Shown piece after piece: positions 56,141 to 64,000 of a stretch of DNA of 64,000 bases (position 1 is the first letter of the stretch; each line of letters opens with the position of its first letter). The stretch covers positions 16,234,521-16,298,520 of the forward strand of contig NC_067124.1 in the NCBI RefSeq assembly GCF_021347895.1. Direction: 5' to 3'. The position numbers were made by a program, and so were the translations under genes. Under the pieces are notes generated by a model. It ran no database searches. It was not told the origin of the DNA and saw only the letters and a program-made list of their open reading frames with translations. Source of the DNA: Acanthochromis polyacanthus. Taxonomy: Eukaryota > Chordata > Actinopteri > Pomacentridae.

Positions 56141-59100
56141 AAAGAACGATATTAAGCTATGGAGAGTGCAAACAGGGACACAAGGCGCAAGAATGAAATA
56201 GCACCAAAGAAATATGAAAGGAAGAGAAACAAAGACAGTCAGAGAACAGCAGTGGCAGAGAGGGAAAGCTGATCCTGAGCTGAGATCATCCATTTCTTCC
56301 TCTGTGCCTCCTGCCTTCTCCCTTTTTGTTCTTTCTTCCCATCCTCTTCCCATATCCCCTTTCTCTTTCTGCATGCCGTTTATTTTCATCTCTTCCCATT
56401 AATCAGCCATCACCCGGGGTGTCTGGGGGAAAGCAGCTGTCTGTGCCACAGAAACCTCCATTTAGCACAGTCACTTTGTACACTTTAGTTATTTTCTCTT
56501 CTACAATCCCTCTTTCCTTTGTCTCGTCTTCCCCTTATTGCTTCCCTTTCCTTCCTCTTTGTCTGCATCCAATCCTTAAACCATCTTTCCGTGATGTCCA
56601 GGCACCCCATCACCCCTCCTCAGCCACATTTATCTCTCTCCTCCTTCTCCTCCTCCTCCTCTGTCAGCATTTATCTATCTCCGGGTCGCTCTAACAGTAT
56701 TTCTATGGTGGATTACTTTGTCTTTCTGTTATCTGGTGTCACTGGAGGGGAAGAACAGCACCAAAGCAGCAGCAGCAGCTCTATCTGGCTGTGAGTCTTC
56801 ATATCTATCCGACTGCCTTATGGATGGAAAGCTGTCTGTCTGTCTGGTTCTCACAGCTTTGATGTAGCTGAACGTACAGTTGGTACGGTGGTAAATTCAA
56901 GTGTGACTGTCCGTCTGACTGAGCCTTTGTCCATCTTGCATTATTGCTTTTATAACCCAAGGTTTCCGACTTTTTTTTTAGCTTGGTTTGGTTAGCTTCC
57001 TGGCTGTCTTGTCTTTAAGTCTTACATTGCATCTCTGCAGACAAGCACACATGATTATTATTTCCTGCTGCAATCATTCCTTCTCACCACCTTGCCTTCT
57101 TCTAGCTTTCACACTCTTTCTCACGATTTCCTCGTCTTTCCCCACCTCCTTCCCACTCCATCGCTTCTCTCCACTTGCATGTCGGTCCTCAGGGATCAGT
57201 GTTAAAGACGTGAGTGAGGATTGCAGTTGAAGGAGAGGAAATGACATGGGTAATGGAAGAGGACACACGGGCATCTGTCGGGGAGAATCAAGGGTGGGAA
57301 GGGGGAGGAAAATTAACTATTCATGACACCGAATTGCATTGCTTTCACTGTCTTGAATAAGCCTGATCAGAATCCTATATTTCCTTAAACTCTAAAGGAG
57401 GAGAATTTGCACTGGCCCTCACATCCGAGTTGAAGAGGTTTCGGTGAGGAGATGTTATTTCAAAATCAGTGAGATATTATAGCTGTTTTGATTTCCCTGA
57501 CGATACCGCAAATGTCTTTCATGCATGTCATGATTTCTGAAGCGGTGTTTGTACTTTCTTTACTATACTTTCCAATTTCCAACATGTTGTGGAGCAACAA
57601 CATTTTTGCGGGATAATTTAAATGTACCTACTATCAATGTAACTATTTTGTTAATATTTAATGTAAGTGCCACTAAGGAATGGAAATAAAGTGAAATATA
57701 GGACGAGCTTTGATGGTGTTGACTTGCATTCATTGCTGATCTCTGTGACGCTTTGCCCTGTACATTAGTTGAATTTTTCACTGGAGTGTTATTTCCCCTT
57801 TATGTTGCACCGGCGTCGCTTAAATCATCACTAACTAAGCTTCTGCTCACCTTGTAACCCTGACAGACACGTTCCTCACAAGCTTGTTTAGGCCACTGTG
57901 CTCTTTCTATATCAACATAATAAGCTTGACCTTTACATAAACATGCACCCAATGAACCAGTAGCTTCCCCCACGCTCCATGCCGCCATCTTCCCACATCA
58001 CATGACAGGTCCATTCTGTGTAAATGGCGATATATCTCTTGCTTTAAGTCACTTACTGTGAATCACATCTATTTGTGTGTTGTGTTTCCTGCCTCTGTGT
58101 CTGTCTGCATTGCCCGCTGCTATATGTGCTTTCATTCCTTCCTATGCTCGTCTCATTTTTACCTGGCTTGTAAATGTCTCTAAAATGTTGGGGAAATTGA
58201 TAAAAGAAAAAAAAAACTTCCTGACTGGAGTTACTTCAGCATTATACAGTGTATTATTAGCGGAGGACGTGGCAGACAATGCTGGCCGTCAATTACAGTC
58301 CGAAAAGTGCTGCACAATTGAAGATTCTCTGCAGGACTTCACGGAAGATGGCAAATGCACTCTGCTCTGTACATCTTAAAGTAAATGGCATCTATTTGTG
58401 GAAAGGAGTAAGTGCGGCGCTCTCACTGTGTTTTAGCAGTGCGTTTGCTTTAAACATGCTCTATACTGTACTCTGGACTGTTTTTTTGATCTTCAAGCTC
58501 ACTCTTTAGGCGGTAATTCACAGCCAGATCTCACAAAAATTGCGTTCTTCCGCTACTAAATTGCATTCTCAATTAGCTTTTGAAAGAAACATATTTCCTC
58601 CCGCTAATGTAACACTGTGACGTCATAGGACATGTTTTCAGTTTCTAAAAGCCACTAAGTCGACATCAGGAGGATGGAAGGGCAGCAGTCACATAAGTCA
58701 GACGTGTGGATGTTGCAACCCAGAATGCAGAATGCAGGGGTTGTAACACTCACTCTTTTGCTAAAACTCGACTCTGTCCCCACATACACACTTTTTGTGA
58801 CAGCAAAATCTCCAAGAAATTGCAGAGTAAAGATTCTGTATCCGAAAATACATACACAAATACACACATAGTTCACATTAGACTTATTGAACACATGCCA
58901 GTCACAGTCCAGTGAAATAACTAAAGCTCTTGTGATTCTTTCCATGTCCGTGAGTACATGATGCTCCACTCAGGGTCTGTGTGATGAAAATTTCATCATT
59001 TTCCAAAGTTCACAAGAGTCTGCACTGATTCCTGTGCTGGCTTGAGTCTACTATGCTGCAAAATCAGCAGTGCACGTGCTTGGCAGTAGTGTGCATGTCT

Positions 59101-61682
59101 GGAATACGATCCACTGTTCATGTATGAAACAGGCCTCCGAGCAGATGTTAAGTACTAGAAAGTAGTACAGTAACAAAGTTGTGGTTATTATCCTTCTAAG
59201 CTTTAACTCTGCTGTAATCACTTTATTCAAATCAAAGTCTACAAATGTACAATTTTGATCACTGCTGTTGTCAGTCTAAATCTGCTTATTTATTTGAGTT
59301 GCTTTAGTATTTCTACATTTTATACATTTAGTTAAGGAGAATCAGCAAAGTCAGAATTTCATCGTACAGTGCAACTGTCTAGCTTTCTGACAATAAATCT
59401 CTTCAATCTTTCTAATTCTCTTGGAGTCTATTTGGAGGATTCTGTTAATATTATATAGTAGATCAACATCTACCGTCTATGTACACTACTGTCCGTGTAC
59501 TATAGTGGCCACACTGATGTTAACATAGAGATGCATGCAGACATCTGCAGGGGGATTTTGTTCAGAGTCCCACAGTCTTGTGCAGATGACGAAATTTACA
59601 TCATGTTGATTCTGGCAGTTAGCTGTCACAAAGCAGCTGTAACTTCATCAATTATTCACCTCAAATATTTACATCTTCTGACGTGTCATTGTGATCATAC
59701 TTTGTATTATTGACGTAAATGGGTTCCTGCAACAGCTGAGCTCCTGTGTACAGATTCGTGGTCTATACATGGAAATCATTGGGCACGAAAATGTTTTTAT
59801 GTCAGTGCCAATGATTCCTGAACCATCAATTATATGCACAAGTTAAGAACAATAATCTAGAATAAGAAATAGAAAATATAAATAGTGGTTTGTCCTGCAA
59901 TGTATTTGGACTTCGGCCTGCTGTTTGTGGTGCTGTGTTATTGTCCTTCAGGACTTCACTGTAGTCTGTGGAGGTAATTTTGTCTTCAAAATCATTGAAA
60001 ATATTGCTTTATCCAAATTAGGAAAAGGTACTCCAAGTAGGTGAACAAAATATGACAAAACTGAGAATCGGTGTGATATCTGGCCATTTAGTTTGATTTA
60101 CCTAATCACTGCAGGTAGATGATAGTGAGATAGTCAACATCCATAGAACAGAGTTTGTATAATTCTGATTGGCACTATTTTCTACTGAGGAAATAGTCCT
60201 TATTTCCTCTGTCAGTAGTCTGGTCTATAAACTCAGAGCTCATCAGGTTCTACTTTAACTCATCAATGTATGATTGTTTGACAGCTGAAAAAGCAATACA
60301 ATGAATGGTAAATATCGGTTGACTCGACATGTATTTGTGAAATGTCACAAACAAACTTGGCGCGTTTCTTGCAAAACATAACTGAGAATGCTGTTTGGTT
60401 TTATAGGAAGTTGTTTTTTATGAGACTGGATTTTAATTCACACTCCAAGAGATAAATCTCTGAGAGGAAATGCAAAAATTATTAATAATAGAGGCATTCA
60501 AAAGTGGAATCTATTGTAGACTTTGTGCATTTTATTTCTATTAAGCTGTTTACCGAGTGTTTCTTTTTATTGTGACTCTGTTTATTTCATCAATGAAATT
60601 CAAAACATAGCTTGAAAGGGATTTTCTGCTGAGAAATCTTTGAACACCAAGCACAGGAATAGCTCAAGGAACACGACCAAGAGTCCAAAGCAGTGACTCA
60701 GCTTCCAAGCTCCTCATTTCCCAATATTAGATCCACAGAGGCCTCAACCTGAAAGCTGCAGGACTCAGAGGATTCTTCACCAACATCTCAGTGCTGGACA
60801 CCCCCCAGGTGGTTTTATTGTTGTGGCTGATTGGTTCATATTAGAAGATAAATTCCCCACCAAGATTTGAAGCCACTGAAGCCTAAATGCATCAGTGGTT
60901 TGACACATTTCATGTGCCACTTTGATGCAATTTACAGTATGTTTTGACACGTTTTGCCAGATTTCTATTTCGACCAAGGAAGCATCGGATCTTCACCAAA
61001 GACAGCATTTCACTCTAAATTTTTGCATTCTTTTATTCAAAAGGTCAGACAAGCATTCTGAAAGTCCACCGAGTTGTTAACTTAATCTCCTCTCTGTCAT
61101 CAGTGACTCGTTTGCCTTATGTGTTATTCATAAAGTCCCATTTTGTCTGAATTCATGGAAATGACTGGCACCCCGGGAGTTAACTTCAGCACACTGATGT
61201 TCACAAATCAAATGGTGGACTGACCGCTGAACATTAAACTAATCAAGCAACAATGTTCTTCCCTTTCAGAAGTCACGTCTTTCGCATTAGGCAGCATTTC
61301 CTCCTCTGTTTGATACAGCTGTGCTCTCAGTAGGCGGCCAAAGTGCTGCATTAAATCCTCGTCACCTTCTTTTCCGTCTCACTCATCTGCTTGTAAGACA
61401 GCAAATTCCCGACTTAATTTGGTCTCAGATGTGTAGGAGGAGAATGTTTAATTATTGTTTTGTGAAATGTTCTTATACTATTTAGAATGAAGGATGAATT
61501 GTTCGCATAGCTCCTGCTGTCTTCTGATTCCTCCCATTTATATCTGTGAAAGACTTGCATCTGCTGTGTGAAAGGAGGGGAGTGTTGTGATGGATTATTA
61601 CTATCATGTACTCACTTTGATTTTCTGCTGTGAATCTGATGCATTAAACTTGGCAACAGATGAGAATGACAATGTTTTCATG

Positions 61683-61711
61683 ATAATAATAATAATAATA
61701 ATAATAATAAT
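61683..61711 (+). repeat. (ATA)n trinucleotide run
   Basis: About nine ATA units. Confidence 0.95.
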
Positions 61712-63609
61712 TTCAGTTTATCTGTTTTGCCTTGTCATTTAAATTCCATTTATGTTCAAGAAATTCTCCAAGGTTTTTGTATTTATCCATTTAATTTTTA
61801 ATACAATCTGGCTTCAAGTAACGACCAAAACACCCACCACTGGATCACAGTGTTTCAGGTAAGTGGTTGTTCAGTTTATTCACATGCAGACAACCAAGCA
61901 TGTCCAATTGCATTGTTTCCTTTTTCATTTATTTTGACCAGTTTGTGGCCTTTTTGGATGCATAAATTAGAAGAACTGTACCAGATGTGTGAAAAATGTG
62001 ATCAATTAAAACAATTTGACAAAACGCTGATTTTGTCTGTGATGTTTTCAACCTTCTGCTGCTGCACGAGATGAAAATAAAATGACAATAAAAAAAATTT
62101 ACGGACTCTTAACAGTCATGTATGTTGAAAGCCAGATAATAACAGTGATTATAAAACAGCTGAAAGTGTCACACTGCTTCCACTGCAACTTTTTTATCTC
62201 CTCCCATTTACTTATTTCCGTTTTATTGTTGCTCAAAGTGAATCACATTTTAGCTCTTTCTAATCCAGAGGGACTGTGTGTAATTGTGTTTTGACGTTAA
62301 AGAAACACATCAGAATGTTTACTGAAGATCCTGGGCAGCATTCAGAATTCAAACTGTCACTTGAAGGTTTTGGTGTTCTACAGTCATAAAGTCCTCTTTG
62401 TTATTATCTCTGCAGCCGTCTCGCTCAGCCGGAAGATAAAAAGCAGGTTTCAAGTATCAGACAGGTCAAACCAGCTTTAAACCACTGACTCAACTCCGTG
62501 ACTCACACATGTTGTGTTGTGTCAACAGATGAAGAGATAACACATCTGACCTCAAATGGAAAAAAGTATAAAACACACGCACACACTTCATGGTTTTTGG
62601 TGGAGTGTGTACAATAGCAGCTGTGTGCGACACTTAACAGATCTGTTTATCCACTAAAGTTCAGTTTAACCGATCCAACTGCTGCATTTTTGTGTGCGAG
62701 AACATTTAAACTGCATTCAGGTGGGAAACAATAGCAACTACAGCTCTGTTTTGTTGTGTTTTATGTAAATTAGTAGGTTGTATGTACAGTATTTTACATT
62801 TAAAGAATGTGACAAAAAGGAAATATGCATATTCAGATAAGTGTGATTTTTGAAGTGCCACTTTCAGCAGTAAAACAAAGCACTTTCTCCCTGTTAAAGA
62901 CAAGTATATTTAAGATTATTAGAACTTCTCTTCGCCAACACAGGCAGCTTGAATTCATACCTTTATGACTGGTTTCACAGTCCATGTTTTGACCGTTATC
63001 TTTACACAATCCAATACAGAACGACTGCAGGACCGCTTGTTTGTGAGTGGCTGTTTGAGTATGCAGACATGTAAGAGGATAATGAATTCATTTCTTTTTT
63101 CAGGCCATGTAAGTTGCCTTTATGTGTTGCCTGTAAACATGCCAAGTCTGTGTTCCCAGAACGAGTGTGAATAAAGCTACACATTGACACGTTGCGTCTC
63201 GGGGCCACTGGCAGATAATCAACACATAGACAACACGCACACATTTGTAGTGCTGTAAATTGTGCAGCGTGCCTTTAGGATGCATGTACAGAGAGACTGA
63301 CGACATAAAGGTAGGTAAACAGGCCCGTATAGGAATATTCCAGTCAGAAGAGGATGTTGTATGATGTCAGACGAGACGGGAAACAAATCTGCAGGTTTGT
63401 GAGTACAAAAACAGACTGAAACCACAAAGTCTGGAAAACAACAACAACGTGTACATCAGTGGCTGGCAGGTTCCCAGAGTTCAGTTTTATCTTAACTACT
63501 CTCACTAGGTGGCTTGTTCTTTCTCACATACAGCAGGGTTTTTACCTTTTGAGTGCACACGCTCACAATAGGAACATCAATATCTACTGACTCTCCCTGG
63601 TCAGGCACA

Positions 63610-63612
<3 letters not shown>

Positions 63613-63654
<42 letters not shown>
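63613..63654 (+). repeat. (CA)n microsatellite
   Basis: A pure CA run; a shorter run follows at 63798-63824. Confidence 0.97.
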
Positions 63655-63658
<4 letters not shown>

Positions 63659-63952
63659 TCACACACTAAAGCACACACCTCTCCCAGACAGTCCCATATG
63701 GACTCATTAGGGGCCAGTCTATCACCACCTGTGCACTGAAAGGCCCAGCGGACCGGCTTTGACACTGACGGTGGACAGGAGCTGTGTTGGGAATACACAC
63801 TCACACACACACACACACACACACAGGTGCACACAATCATGCACACATATGGACGCAGGCAGGCATGTGTACTCTGCTGCAAGACAGATACAGACCCAGT
63901 GTTAGTGGCAGCAGGGACAGCTTGGGGACTGTATGTGCTGCAGCTTCAGACT

Positions 63953-63966
63953 AACAATAGATGGCG
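63953..63966 (+). promoter_or_regulatory. CTCF-like site near the window end
   Basis: ACAATAGATGGCGA matches the CTCF core at about 11 of 14 positions. Confidence 0.22.
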
Positions 63967-64000
63967 AGACCAGACTTTACCTGCTAACTTTAGGAACACG

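Larger units (their letters stand above)
50160..63612. other. Long non-coding desert upstream of sox4
   Basis: About 13 kb with only chance frames. It contains pieces of one low-copy dispersed repeat (about 50905-50930, 54329-54354 inverted, 59583-59610), a perfect CRE (58618-58625), the purine tract at 56 kb and the ATA run at 61.7 kb. The purine-rich 52.9-53.1 kb frame has no domain. Confidence 0.45.

Overview
The window is vertebrate nuclear DNA, almost certainly from a bony fish and probably a spiny-rayed (percomorph) teleost. The evidence is one intact single-exon SoxC gene, very dense (CA)n/(GT)n microsatellites, several repeat families I recognise from fish genomes, decayed LINE and DNA-transposon fragments, and long A+T-rich stretches with no coding content. 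I see no bacterial, organellar or viral genes, no CRISPR array, and no tRNA or rRNA gene.

The only confident protein gene is sox4 on the minus strand (coding 42431-41190, 413 aa). It has an intact HMG box and the SOX4-type C-terminal activation domain. Its 3' UTR probably runs to about 38.54 kb, where the first AATAAA lies. A promoter-like cluster (CCAAT, GC box, E2F site, weak TATA) sits at 43.02-43.12 kb. Inside the 5' UTR region, a plus-strand TATA box and a consensus splice donor suggest a divergent antisense transcript.

Downstream of sox4 in transcription order (lower coordinates) is a second G+C-rich, promoter-like segment at 33.1-33.4 kb. It has a strong minus-strand splice donor (33181) and a good acceptor (31711). 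This resembles a spliced transcript on the same strand as sox4, which is where mammals carry the lncRNA CASC15. Weaker promoter-like clusters occur at 1.4 kb and 30.2 kb on the plus strand.

The rest looks like the regulatory desert expected around a developmental transcription factor. It holds A+T-rich, homeodomain-motif-rich blocks that may be conserved enhancers, including a diverged pair of similar blocks at 27.84 and 28.44 kb, and several CTCF-like motifs. Inserted into this are: a 579-bp DNA transposon (3586-4164) with terminal inverted repeats, a perfect 9-bp target duplication and a frameshifted RecQ-like helicase fragment; a 5'-truncated L1-type LINE with an 11-bp target duplication (10940-11505); a piggyBac-like end (about 13.65-13.72 kb); two copies of one dispersed fish repeat (10.4 and 13.9 kb); a CR1/L2/Rex-like reverse-transcriptase remnant (49.0-49.3 kb); and a short interstitial telomere-like tract (49.87 kb).

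Sox4 is the functional centre. The flanking non-coding DNA most likely serves its regulation, but the enhancer, CTCF and lncRNA calls are inferences from motifs and position only.
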